Source of the DNA: a virus
Length of the DNA stretch: 64,000 nucleotides
Virus record (IMG/VR): IMGVR_UViG_3300028800_000059
Location: 113,319 to 177,318 of that record
Direction: 5' to 3' (one strand)
Below, in pieces: positions 1 to 7,982 of this stretch. A program made the translations under genes and the position numbers. The stretch's first letter is position 1, and each line of letters starts with the position of its first letter. Under the pieces are notes generated by a model. The model made no database searches. It was not told the origin of the DNA and was given only the letters and a program-made list of their open reading frames with translations.

Positions 1-1
1 G

Positions 2-70
2 AAGAGATTCAAGAAATGGTTCTTCCGAGTGGAAGAAAAATATGGTCCTTGGGGCGGAATGCCCTGGTAG
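2..70 (+). CDS. C-terminal fragment of an upstream gene (5' end outside window)
   Basis: An open frame enters from the left edge and stops at TAG 68-70 after 22 codons. Its residues are basic and aromatic (KRFKKW..., ending GGMPW). In related phages a MoxR/CobS-type AAA+ ATPase often lies next to the VWA/metallopeptidase gene found here at 214, so this could be its C-terminus, but nothing in the fragment tests that. The 143 bases before the next gene hold only a weak 6-bp hairpin (81-86 with 94-99) and no clear promoter. Confidence 0.35.
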   Translation, partial: KRFKKWFFRVEEKYGPWGGMPW

Positions 71-213
71 AGTCGCCCTGCGGCTCGGGCATAGAGCCGT
101 GTTTTACTTGGGGAAGAATTGCTGCGGTTTGCGTGTTTTGGGTTTTCCCATTCCCATGACAGTTATGCAAAATCAGCGCGACTCTTCCTCCTTTTTTGTG
201 AGATAATGCCCCT

Positions 214-2502
214 ATGAACAATTCATTCAATCAATCTCAGGACATGCTCGCCAAACTGATGGCGAGTGAAAATTTAATCGTATCCCGTAAGGCTGGGGTC
301 GCAACAGCGTCCTTCACGCCCAAAACTCGGACACTGGTTCTGCCAATGTGGAATCATCTGAGTGAATCGGTCGAGGATGCTTTGATCGGTCACGAAATCG
401 GTCATGCTCTTTATACTCCGGCGACGGAAGATGATTTGGCTCATGCCAAAAGGATCGATCCGAAACAATTGAAAGCGGCTCATTCGTTTGTGAATGTGAC
501 GGAAGATGCTCGTATCGAAAAACTGGTCAAGCGTAAGTATCCAGGGATGCGGCGCATTTTCAATGAGGGTTATGCCGAATTGGAATCGAAAAACTTCTTC
601 GGTACTAAGGAGAAGTTTGTCGAGGACATGCGGCTAATCGACCGCATCAATCTTCACTTCAAATTAGGGGCTTCATACGGTATTCCTTTCTTCAACAAGG
701 AAGAAAAGAAGCTGGTCGATTTGGTCGCGGCTTCTGAAACGTTTGACCAGGCCATCGAGGCAGCCAAGGCCGTCTGGGTCTATATGAACGAACAGAATCA
801 GGAGGAAGAAGAAAATTCTCCTGGTGGCGAAGGTGAGGGCGGTCAGCCCGGCGATGAGGAAAAAGAAAGCGACAAATCTGGTAAGAGCCAGAAGAAATCT
901 TCCTCGCCCGATAAGGACGGGAAAGAGAAAAAAGAAAAGGGATCGGCGCCGTCGGATGGCGAAGGCGAAAACAAAGATGAGGATGGCGAAGGCGAAAGTG
1001 CCGGGGCCGACGGCGACGGCGAGGATGAAAGCGATGATAAATCGTCGGGCGGTCAGGACGATGGCGACGGCGAGGATGAAGGCAAAAACAATAATCCATC
1101 TGGCGATCAAAACGAAAGTGGTGGTAATAAAAAAGGCAAGGGTTCGGCGCCAGCAATGGCCGAGGCCGAGACTGACAAAGCTTCGAAGGAAGCCTTTGAA
1201 AAATTGGTCAATAACAAAGCTACTGACCCCATTTATATCAATCTGCAAAAGAAGGTCGATCTAAAGAATTATGTTCAGCCTTGGGAGAAACTTTACAAGG
1301 CGTTGGATAATTACTGGGTCAAGCTGGATGTGCGCGACCAAGAAGTTAGAAACAATCAATTCAAAAACTTCCGGGCTTCGGCACTCAAAGTAGTGTCGCA
1401 TATGGCCAAGGAATTTGAAGCCAAGAAAGCGGCTCGGTCGTATGCTCGGACTCAAATCTCAAAAACGGGTGTGATTAACACGAATAAGTTGTTTGCCGCG
1501 ACCTACTCCGAAGATATTTTCAAGCGGGTAGCGGTCGTGCCGCATGGCAAGAATCATGCTCTGGTCATGTATGTGGATTGGTCGTCGTCCATGGCAGGCA
1601 ATTTGCAAGAAACCTTGCAGCAATTGATGAACCTGATTTATTTCTGCCGTAAGATCAACATTCATTTCGAGGTCTATGCCTTTCAGGATGGATCAATGAT
1701 CTATCAGAATGGATATAATGGCGAAAACCAGAACGAAGGAATGGCCGCTGGACAAGGATTGACCTTGCTCAATCTGTTTTCCTCGAAAATGAATAATCAA
1801 CAGTTGGATCATATGGCGACCATGATGCTTTATGCTCGGGCCACGGCAAATCAGCCGGGAGAAGATCGGGTAAGTATTGGCATGGGCGGGACGCCTTTAA
1901 TCAAGGCGCTGGCTCTGATGCCGTGTGTTATCGAGGAACTTCAAAAGAGAACTCGGGCGGAAATCGTTCATGGAATTGTCCTGACGGACGGCGATGATAC
2001 CCATGGAATGAATTATTGGTCCAAAGGAAGTTATGGTGGCAAGTTTAGTCAGCGGAGTAACGCCTACATTCTGCGCGATCCAGTGACCCGGCACGAAATT
2101 GATGTGGATAAGGCTGGCGGTCACTTAAAGGCTTTGATCCAGTTAATTCGGAAGCGGTGCAACGTCACCATGACTGGGTTCTTTCTCATGGATAATCCTA
2201 CTGGCTGGTACATCGCCAACAAGGCCGGACTCGATAGGGGCGATCATACCGTGGTCGCAAAAATCAAACATGAAATGAAAGAGGAAGGTGTTTTCGCCGG
2301 GATCAATTCTGGATACGATGAATACTACTTCATTGATGCAACGCGGATGCGGGTTTCGGATACCAATATCATTGACACGATTACGGTCCATGATACCAAG
2401 GCTGCCATGAAGAAAAAGTTCCAAAAGCATTTCGAAAATCTGAAAATCAATCGGCAGATCATGACGCGGTTCATTCATCGGATCGCAAAGCATATGGAGT
2501 AA
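214..2502 (+). CDS. cobT: CobT-like protein: zinc metallopeptidase motif plus VWA domain
   Basis: This 762-residue protein has three parts. The N-terminal part has a gluzincin-like HEIGH motif at residues 60-64, followed by TEDARIE at 96-102, which could supply a third zinc ligand. Residues about 196-310 are a very acidic Glu/Asp/Gly/Ser/Lys linker. The C-terminal part is a von Willebrand A domain with the MIDAS motif DWSSS at 455-459 and a later LTDGDD. Phage proteins of this layout are usually annotated CobT because the C-terminus resembles the VWA subunit of aerobic cobaltochelatase. The HExxH part is not a chelatase feature, and no other cobalamin genes are present. In bacteria, VWA proteins commonly work with MoxR-type AAA+ ATPases. 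A role in remodelling or proteolysis is inference. The start has only a weak Shine-Dalgarno sequence. Confidence 0.8.
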   Translation: MNNSFNQSQDMLAKLMASENLIVSRKAGVATASFTPKTRTLVLPMWNHLSESVEDALIGHEIGHALYTPATEDDLAHAKRIDPKQLKAAHSFVNVTEDARIEKLVKRKYPGMRRIFNEGYAELESKNFFGTKEKFVEDMRLIDRINLHFKLGASYGIPFFNKEEKKLVDLVAASETFDQAIEAAKAVWVYMNEQNQEEEENSPGGEGEGGQPGDEEKESDKSGKSQKKSSSPDKDGKEKKEKGSAPSDGEGENKDEDGEGESAGADGDGEDESDDKSSGGQDDGDGEDEGKNNNPSGDQNESGGNKKGKGSAPAMAEAETDKASKEAFEKLVNNKATDPIYINLQKKVDLKNYVQPWEKLYKALDNYWVKLDVRDQEVRNNQFKNFRASALKVVSHMAKEFEAKKAARSYARTQISKTGVINTNKLFAATYSEDIFKRVAVVPHGKNHALVMYVDWSSSMAGNLQETLQQLMNLIYFCRKINIHFEVYAFQDGSMIYQNGYNGENQNEGMAAGQGLTLLNLFSSKMNNQQLDHMATMMLYARATANQPGEDRVSIGMGGTPLIKALALMPCVIEELQKRTRAEIVHGIVLTDGDDTHGMNYWSKGSYGGKFSQRSNAYILRDPVTRHEIDVDKAGGHLKALIQLIRKRCNVTMTGFFLMDNPTGWYIANKAGLDRGDHTVVAKIKHEMKEEGVFAGINSGYDEYYFIDATRMRVSDTNIIDTITVHDTKAAMKKKFQKHFENLKINRQIMTRFIHRIAKHME

Positions 2503-2507
2503 AGGAA

Positions 2508-2750
2508 ATGTCAACTGATTACAAATCAAGTCACGGTTTCATGAATGTTAAATGGTCCTCTGTTAAAGAATATGCAGGACTAATGAAACAATTCCAAACG
2601 ATGAAATGTAAAGAAGTTGATTCAATAGAAATTAAACGTCAAGGAGAAGACAGTGTTGAAATTTCCGTCACAAAAAATAATGAAATCCAATATGTTTTGA
2701 TTCAAATGGAAGATGAAAAGCTAACCTTGCGAACTGAGGCATTGCAATAA
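2508..2750 (+). CDS. hypothetical protein, 80 aa
   Basis: A small gene five bases after the CobT-like stop, with the ribosome site AAAGGA overlapping that stop, so it is probably co-translated. The product is charged and has no membrane segment or cysteine motif. Its second half (SVEISVTKNNEIQYVLIQME) reads like paired beta strands. I do not recognise a family. It belongs to the short plus-strand operon 214-3097. Confidence 0.6.
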   Translation: MSTDYKSSHGFMNVKWSSVKEYAGLMKQFQTMKCKEVDSIEIKRQGEDSVEISVTKNNEIQYVLIQMEDEKLTLRTEALQ

Positions 2751-2765
2751 AGGAGTAAAGGAAAA

Positions 2766-2993
2766 ATGGACGAGAATTTTGAAAAGGTAATGGACTTTAT
2801 TTTCAAGCTTCGAGACAAACGCCTAAAGCAAATGAATCAGACAGACAGTAAGTCCACTGAAATGTGGGCCGCCACCAGCGTATGCACGTTGGACGATGTT
2901 TATGGATATATGGTTGCTCTAAAGGCAAAAAACGAAGGACGCGGTGATAGTTGGACCGATCATATTCTAGAGGCGGGGATTCTTCAACAATGA
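2766..2993 (+). CDS. hypothetical protein, 75 aa
   Basis: Third gene of the plus-strand operon, preceded by a good ribosome site (AGGAG, seven bases before ATG). The protein is charged, has a helical N-terminus rich in Lys/Arg, and carries no recognised motif. Its stop TGA overlaps the ATG of the next small ORF (ATGA), a sign of translational coupling. Confidence 0.6.
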   Translation: MDENFEKVMDFIFKLRDKRLKQMNQTDSKSTEMWAATSVCTLDDVYGYMVALKAKNEGRGDSWTDHILEAGILQQ

Positions 2994-3097
2994 AACAGTT
3001 TCTAGTTGATTTTATTGTATGGGCCTGGCCCGTCATGCCTCGGCGCTTTCGCCTGTGGGCTTTCCTAAATGATGATATGGACGAATTGAAGGACTAA
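2990..3097 (+). CDS. small protein, 35 aa, amphipathic
   Basis: A short ORF starting in an ATGA overlap with the preceding stop. The product has a hydrophobic, tryptophan-rich first half (FLVDFIVWAWPVMP), a basic stretch (RRFR) and an acidic end (DDMDELKD). It could be a small membrane-associated peptide. Its last four bases overlap the end of the convergent methyltransferase gene. Coupling and composition favour a real gene, but the length leaves doubt. Confidence 0.45.
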   Translation: MKQFLVDFIVWAWPVMPRRFRLWAFLNDDMDELKD

Positions 3098-4695
3098 GGT
3101 TTGTAGAACACAAACACTGGCTCATATTTTCGATACAATCCATTCACGCGACAAATATTTTTCGTTGTCGCCTTAATATCCCCATTTTCATCGGTCACTA
3201 ATCTATTCCCTCCCGGCATTTGGCTCATAGCCATTTTCTCCACGCCGCGATATTCCATGCCTAGATCGGTAAGTATATTGATAGAGTCCTGTTCGAGTGG
3301 CAGGCGCTCCCCGGAGAAAACCACATCTGCAATATTCCACAAGAGATATCTATCGTTCCGGAGCCAATGGAATGCCGTCCAGAGTGTAGGTTCCAAAAAG
3401 CCTTTTTTCCAGGCATCATATTGTCCAAATTTTTTATAGGATTGTCCTTCATCTTCTGAATAAGCCTCCTTCGAAAAATATGGTGGGCTAGTGAACACCA
3501 TATCCACTTTCCCTTTCCACTTCTGGAAGTTTTTGTCCTGAGCAATTTCCTCAGACCCTAACTGATAAATTTCATAGGAATTCAGATGGGGAAAAAGTGA
3601 CGAGCCCTTATTAGTTTTATCATTAAAAAAATCAGCCAATTCGTGATATTTCGTCCGGCCGCCCACAGTATCATGATCCCGATTAGGATCAGTACCGATA
3701 TAATGAATGTTCCGATCATCGATAGAAAGAGCGCCAAGAAGACGGCCACCCCAACCAGCAGAAGGGTCATATAAAACCACTGTCTCATTGTTTTTGCAAT
3801 GCTCCGTATATTTTCCATAGAGATATTTAGCCGTTAGTGGAGGGAAGTTAGTCGCATACTGACAATACGACACGCGAAACGCCTTCAGACCAATTGGGAA
3901 AAGTTTTTGGCCGTGTTTGAAGACTCGGATATTGTATGTCTTATGTTTGCTGCCCGCCACATTAGTCAGAGCCTTGGCTGGAATAATATTCTGTAAAACA
4001 AACAAATCAGCCTCATTCAAAAAGAAATTTTTTCGATCTTTGAGTTCCTGATTATATCCTGTGTATGTTGCTGCCTCTTCCTTGGGCGCAATCCAATAGT
4101 CCCATTCTCCATGGGCACGATATTTTTTCTCGAATGTTTGAATCCAATCCTGGGCGTCCCTGGTGCAAGGAAGAAATTCGACACTTTCTTTATCCATAAC
4201 CTTAGCAGGATTTGAATAGGCATAAAAAGAATCTCGCTTAAAATGCCGCGATGCATAGGTTACGAAGGTGTCTAGGAGGATTGGGTCGGCAAAGTAATCA
4301 TAGATAGATCGCCCGGCATCAGGGTCTTTCGTGTAGTTAATACGAGTTTTCATCATGGTTGGAAAGAAACCATTGATTACGCCCGACATTTCAGACTGTG
4401 TGTTGTGAATGATATCGTTGTTGCCAGTCAGTTCATCCTTGACCACGAATTCATTGACTGGATAACCAATCATATGGTTCATAAGATCGATCATGGTTTC
4501 TTCGGACTTGCCTACAACAGGTGGCGTGCCCAACTTGTCCCAGGCATACACGACCACTTCCCGCAGTTCGACACACCACTGGCGAAATTCGTCTTTGGAC
4601 ATCCATAGGACCTGTTCAAAGGTCTTGTTGACCTCGTGATTTAACAGATAGGTATTTTTCTCATAGAAAAATTTATTCGCCATCAAGGGTTCCAT
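3094..4695 (-). CDS. DNA methyltransferase-like protein (DPxxGxGG / TSPPY)
   Basis: A 533-residue protein. The C-terminal half has an AdoMet-binding motif I, DPSAGWGGR (310-318), and a catalytic motif IV, TSPPYF (402-407). That combination is typical of amino-methyltransferases acting on cytosine N4 or adenine N6. Motif order (I before IV) suggests the beta or gamma layout's reverse is not used here, but the class cannot be fixed by eye. Residues 1-300 have no recognised domain and could carry target recognition or another activity. It is the last gene of a minus-strand cassette with a PLP enzyme and a 2OG oxygenase fusion, and its start overlaps the upstream gene by 23 bases. A methylase protecting phage DNA is the simple reading. 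A part in a more complex base modification is possible given the neighbours. Confidence 0.75.
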   Translation of the reverse strand: MEPLMANKFFYEKNTYLLNHEVNKTFEQVLWMSKDEFRQWCVELREVVVYAWDKLGTPPVVGKSEETMIDLMNHMIGYPVNEFVVKDELTGNNDIIHNTQSEMSGVINGFFPTMMKTRINYTKDPDAGRSIYDYFADPILLDTFVTYASRHFKRDSFYAYSNPAKVMDKESVEFLPCTRDAQDWIQTFEKKYRAHGEWDYWIAPKEEAATYTGYNQELKDRKNFFLNEADLFVLQNIIPAKALTNVAGSKHKTYNIRVFKHGQKLFPIGLKAFRVSYCQYATNFPPLTAKYLYGKYTEHCKNNETVVLYDPSAGWGGRLLGALSIDDRNIHYIGTDPNRDHDTVGGRTKYHELADFFNDKTNKGSSLFPHLNSYEIYQLGSEEIAQDKNFQKWKGKVDMVFTSPPYFSKEAYSEDEGQSYKKFGQYDAWKKGFLEPTLWTAFHWLRNDRYLLWNIADVVFSGERLPLEQDSINILTDLGMEYRGVEKMAMSQMPGGNRLVTDENGDIKATTKNICRVNGLYRKYEPVFVFYKP

Positions 4696-5077
4696 ATTCT
4701 CTTTCTAATCGTTCTAATGAATCTTGAAGTTTAGCATAGGCCTTTGGTGCTGTCAAATCCATTTTGGAAAGACCTGTACCAACACCATCAGTAGGAATAA
4801 TAACGGTCTGTCCAAGTTTTAAATGTAATTCAATTTGTTTAATGGGAAATATTATTTGATCCCAAAATTTATCAATTTGTGAATCCATAAAAAATGATTC
4901 GACAGTTCTTTCAGGTTTCCATTTGGTTGGAATTCCTATGGCATTTGGCTCGCCGCGCATTTCTTTTGCCTGACCACCCAGACCTCGACGCTGCATATTA
5001 TCTCCAAACACATAAATTGTTTTGGGATTATCCTGTAGATTTTTTCTTGTAATCCATTTTTGATGTTTGATTGGCAT
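4673..5077 (-). CDS. small GGQA-containing protein, macro-like family suspected
   Basis: A 134-residue protein with YVFGDN near residue 23, then RRGLGGQA, a GIPTKW segment and IIPTDGVGTG near residue 94. The pattern (FGxN, Gly-rich loop, IPTK, later Gly-rich loop) resembles small phage non-structural proteins such as those of the A1S_2505 type, which have a loosely macro-domain-like plan. Binding of ADP-ribose or a nucleotide is therefore a guess. The ATG follows directly after the stop of the PLP-enzyme gene, with AGGTG as ribosome site, and the 3' end overlaps the methyltransferase start, so the cassette is translated as one unit. Confidence 0.6.
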   Translation of the reverse strand: MPIKHQKWITRKNLQDNPKTIYVFGDNMQRRGLGGQAKEMRGEPNAIGIPTKWKPERTVESFFMDSQIDKFWDQIIFPIKQIELHLKLGQTVIIPTDGVGTGLSKMDLTAPKAYAKLQDSLERLEREYGTLDGE

Positions 5078-5845
5078 TTAAGCACCTACATTCCAAAATA
5101 ACGCACCACTTGATGCATACGCCTTTACAAAACTCCAAGCCTTGGCATCATACGTAGGTGCCGAAGGAAACGGAGGAATATCATCGCCTTTCACAGGGCG
5201 ATCAAATTTATATGGCGACACCCAAAGCTTGGCTCGTCCAATCTGTTCCGGTTTCATCTTATGCCCAACCTGCACCACGTTGAAATTTGCGTTAGGCCAG
5301 GCCAATTGCAGACCACGAGAAAGAGTTCCACTTGATCCTACTGTCCAAACCTCTTTGGGTTTGATATCGATTGCCTGCGCGACCTTCACAATGGCTTGTA
5401 GAATAACAGGGTGTTCCAACCCAAGCGGAAGTACCATTCGTCTAGTAGGCTCCACGATGGCATATTCTCTGGCGCGGGCCTGAGTCACATTCAACATACC
5501 ATCAGGAACCCAATGATATTCAGCACCCAAAGCAATTCCTTTTTTCTGATAATCCGTATAATTTTCTGGGTCTCGTTTCGCCATGAAAAGAATAGTTCGT
5601 TTTCCATATTTCGAACAGGCTGCCGGCAAAGATATTTGGGCATATCCTGTTGCTGGACACGACCCAAAGACCCATTTATCAATTTTTGGATAGGCATTAA
5701 TCAGCGCATCAAGGAAACGAATCTTTGATCCGTATCCAAGTTTATCGTCACGCACTACGTTGATATAACGATCATGATCAATCGCAGTGGGTTCCACGTA
5801 AGGTTTAGGATATGGATCGTTCCACTTACTTATGTCGAATTGCAT
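5078..5845 (-). CDS. PLP-dependent enzyme, fold type II (ACC deaminase / threonine synthase-like)
   Basis: A 255-residue protein. The segment VVRDD...GYGSKIR places a lysine at about residue 41 where fold type II enzymes bind pyridoxal phosphate. A GSSGT loop (about 170-174) matches the phosphate-binding loop of this fold. A central SCPATGYAQ...AAACSKYG stretch matches the typical helix after the substrate loop. It is shorter than bacterial ACC deaminase or D-cysteine desulfhydrase (about 330 residues). The substrate is unknown. PLP lyase-like genes occur in other tailed phages, often beside DNA-modification genes. I chose ATG 5845 because it has GAGGAT eight bases upstream. An in-frame TTG lies two codons earlier. 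Confidence 0.7.
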   Translation of the reverse strand: MQFDISKWNDPYPKPYVEPTAIDHDRYINVVRDDKLGYGSKIRFLDALINAYPKIDKWVFGSCPATGYAQISLPAACSKYGKRTILFMAKRDPENYTDYQKKGIALGAEYHWVPDGMLNVTQARAREYAIVEPTRRMVLPLGLEHPVILQAIVKVAQAIDIKPKEVWTVGSSGTLSRGLQLAWPNANFNVVQVGHKMKPEQIGRAKLWVSPYKFDRPVKGDDIPPFPSAPTYDAKAWSFVKAYASSGALFWNVGA

Positions 5846-5984
5846 CTTCAATATCCTCTAGGCGTCGGTGAATTTTTTCAGTTTCCATAAGTAATCTGAC
5901 CAACATATGGGGAGTTCCCATCAAATCCTGTTCGGCCAGTTTATTAAACTGTCTCAGAGTAAGTTTTAATTCTTCACTCGGCAT
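5826..5984 (-). CDS. small helical protein, 52 aa
   Basis: A short ORF that fills the gap between the hydroxylase fusion and the PLP enzyme and overlaps both (11 and 20 bases). The product is charged and looks fully alpha-helical (ends RRLEDIEDAIRHK, a possible coiled coil). The overlaps and the ribosome site for the PLP gene lying inside it support real translation. No family recognised. Confidence 0.5.
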   Translation of the reverse strand: MPSEELKLTLRQFNKLAEQDLMGTPHMLVRLLMETEKIHRRLEDIEDAIRHK

Positions 5985-7203
5985 TTTCCATCCTTTGTAT
6001 TAATTCAGGAGTCAACACAATGTCCACGACCAAATGAATACGATCCTCGGTTCCATTATTGATAGCGCGATGTGGCTTGCGAATATCCAGATACCAACAT
6101 TCGCCTTCTTTCATATTGACAGTGGTTGCCTTGCCATCAAAATCCCAGGACGTAAATTCAACACCAGGATTCGTCACAAGAGGGAAATGAAAACGCGCAA
6201 GTTTTCCAGGTGTCGCACCAAGATCAGGATCAACTTGATCGGTATGTCTTTCAAGTTCTCCGCCACCAGGCTTTAGTTTCATTAAGCGAATGCGATGCAC
6301 GTTGGTATAATCATCCTGTCCCAAAGATTTGAGAATAGGTTTTACGTGTTCCTCAAAGAAAGGCATGATGTAAGTATTTTGGATGAAGAATTTTTCGTTC
6401 TTATGTTTCTCTTGCCACTTGGCATTCATTTCAATTGGTTTTTCAATGAAATTATAATCATTCTTATATCCACGAAGTGCCAGGGCACTCCAGGACCGTT
6501 CCTTGTTGTAATTGGAATAATGATCGGTGTAACTAATATCGAATCTGCGGCCATCAGGAAGTTGATTGGTAATATGTAATCCAAAATCTTTAATTGCCTT
6601 CCAATTGGCGGCACGAAACAAAACTCGTTTGACTCCAGTTTTTTCTAGTGGACTCAAAACAGGATGTTTACGGGGTTCCCAGGTTCCAGGCAAAGCGTAG
6701 ATAGACGCCGGCATAGAATCTTCGCGGAAATAAATTCCCATGATCGATCCATAGGTGTCTATTTTCCCGCCAATATATTTGTAACCAATGGACAACAACA
6801 TTTCATGTTTGGCTTGATCTTCACGCCAAGAATAAACCCAGGACGTTCCATAGGTAATCATAAACCAATTTTTGAACATTGCATTTGAACAGGCGATGTG
6901 AGAATACACATTGTCGCCAGGCTCTTTATGGCCGATCACAACATCATCATAGGCAACGATATTGCCTTTAACCTTGACTCTTTTGACGCGCCAGATGGGT
7001 GTGTCTATACAACCTGTTTCATTAGAAAGTTTCAAATCCCCTTTTGATAAATCTTCGGCTATGCGATTTTTCTTATATTCAGCAAAGGGATTGCCACAGG
7101 CATACTTGTTATATTCGGCATAATGAGCCTCGATGGATTTTAGATAATCCAGGTCATATCCATGTTGCCATGGTTTAGTTTGTGCTGATAATGGTCCTGT
7201 CAT
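5974..7203 (-). CDS. fusion: acyltransferase-like N-terminus and aspartyl/asparaginyl beta-hydroxylase (2OG-Fe) domain
   Basis: A 409-residue protein. The C-terminal part (about 190-405) has the iron-binding triad of 2-oxoglutarate oxygenases in the Asp/Asn beta-hydroxylase arrangement: H320 and D322 in RHTDQ, H378 in KPHRA, with R388 as likely 2OG anchor. The N-terminal 165 residues differ from that family. The segment GYKYIGGKIDTYGS..GIYFRE resembles the last strands of GNAT-type acyltransferases, but this is weak. Known targets of such hydroxylases are proteins; some phage 2OG enzymes act on DNA bases. The ATG overlaps the deformylase stop (ATGA). Its position in a cassette with a methyltransferase and a PLP enzyme suggests a shared modification pathway. 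Confidence 0.7.
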   Translation of the reverse strand: MTGPLSAQTKPWQHGYDLDYLKSIEAHYAEYNKYACGNPFAEYKKNRIAEDLSKGDLKLSNETGCIDTPIWRVKRVKVKGNIVAYDDVVIGHKEPGDNVYSHIACSNAMFKNWFMITYGTSWVYSWREDQAKHEMLLSIGYKYIGGKIDTYGSIMGIYFREDSMPASIYALPGTWEPRKHPVLSPLEKTGVKRVLFRAANWKAIKDFGLHITNQLPDGRRFDISYTDHYSNYNKERSWSALALRGYKNDYNFIEKPIEMNAKWQEKHKNEKFFIQNTYIMPFFEEHVKPILKSLGQDDYTNVHRIRLMKLKPGGGELERHTDQVDPDLGATPGKLARFHFPLVTNPGVEFTSWDFDGKATTVNMKEGECWYLDIRKPHRAINNGTEDRIHLVVDIVLTPELIQRMENAE

Positions 7204-7826
7204 GTCGTCTTTATTGTAAGAGTTGATTTCTTATCGGCGGCTTCTAGTTTTTTCATAGCCTTCACTTTTCGCATGATTTTCTTCATGGTCTTGCGACGTT
7301 TTTCTTGTTTGATTTTCAGACTCAATGCCGGCACTCTTTCGGTAAACAAAATGCCATTGCAATGATCAACCTCATGTTGAATCAAACGAGCCGTCAGGCC
7401 CGAGAAACGTCCTTTCAGCCATACGCCTTTTTCATTCTGCCAAATAGCATCTATCTCTTTGGCGCGTTGCACGTTTAAAAACAACATAGGATAACTCAAA
7501 CATCCCTCACTGTCAAGGAGTTTTTCTTCGCTGGAAACAACAATTTCTGGATTGAAAAATGCCTGGTGCTGTTCATCGGTGCCGACAACAAAAACTTTGA
7601 CAGGAACTCCTACCTGGATTGCCGAAAGACCCAATCCCTTATAGTGTCGCATAGTCTGATAGAGCCGATGCACCAATTCTCCTGGATGCATCTGAGGATT
7701 ATTGAAATTGAAGTCCTCTGGTACAGTTCTCAAAATTGGATTGTTTTCATCGACTAAATTGAAAAGCGTCAGCGTCTTGGTTTGATCCTGTGATCCGGTA
7801 TCTATGCGGAGAAATTCTTCACTCAT
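7200..7826 (-). CDS. def: peptide deformylase
   Basis: A 208-residue protein with all three deformylase motifs: GLGLSAIQ (64-71), EGCLS (107-111, Cys metal ligand) and HEVDH (151-155, two His ligands and the catalytic Glu). It removes the formyl group from nascent proteins. Phage deformylases are known from marine myoviruses, where they are thought to help host or phage protein maturation. The C-terminal tail is lysine-rich and longer than the short cyanophage enzymes. ATG 7826 was chosen over an upstream in-frame ATG at 7868 because AAAGGA precedes it and the small ORF upstream ends at 7831. Confidence 0.92.
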   Translation of the reverse strand: MSEEFLRIDTGSQDQTKTLTLFNLVDENNPILRTVPEDFNFNNPQMHPGELVHRLYQTMRHYKGLGLSAIQVGVPVKVFVVGTDEQHQAFFNPEIVVSSEEKLLDSEGCLSYPMLFLNVQRAKEIDAIWQNEKGVWLKGRFSGLTARLIQHEVDHCNGILFTERVPALSLKIKQEKRRKTMKKIMRKVKAMKKLEAADKKSTLTIKTT

Positions 7827-7830
7827 TTTT

Positions 7831-7980
7831 TTAAGTTCCTTTAACCCATTCAGAATATGTCGTGGCATTACCTGCTAAAATTTCCTTATCAAATTCTTCT
7901 TGTAAAATTTCGTAGAGCGTTTTTTCCAAATCTAACACTGATTCTGAAATCTCACCCAACCAAAAATAATATGGCCACAT
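7831..7980 (-). CDS. small acidic protein, 49 aa
   Basis: A short ORF between gene 46 and the deformylase. The product begins with an aromatic cluster (WPYYFWLGE) followed by an acidic helix. Its ATG is two bases after the gene 46 stop, and its last codons contain the AAAGGA ribosome site of the deformylase, so it sits exactly between two genes. Function unknown. Confidence 0.5.
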   Translation of the reverse strand: MWPYYFWLGEISESVLDLEKTLYEILQEEFDKEILAGNATTYSEWVKGT

Positions 7981-7982
7981 TT

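Noticed and set aside
81-99. Terminator after the partial gene at the left edge
   Set aside because: Only a 6-bp stem, and the T-run behind it is short and interrupted.
673-1248. 191-aa and 154-aa minus-strand frames and a 146-aa plus-strand frame over the acidic linker of the CobT-like gene
   Set aside because: Low-complexity shadows of the Glu/Asp/Gly/Lys repeats. They give Phe/Arg-rich or Arg/Lys-rich nonsense without ribosome sites.
3090-3125. Bidirectional terminator between the convergent genes ending at 3097 and 3094
   Set aside because: The GTTTGT/ACAAAC hairpin is weak and lies inside the coding end of the methyltransferase gene.
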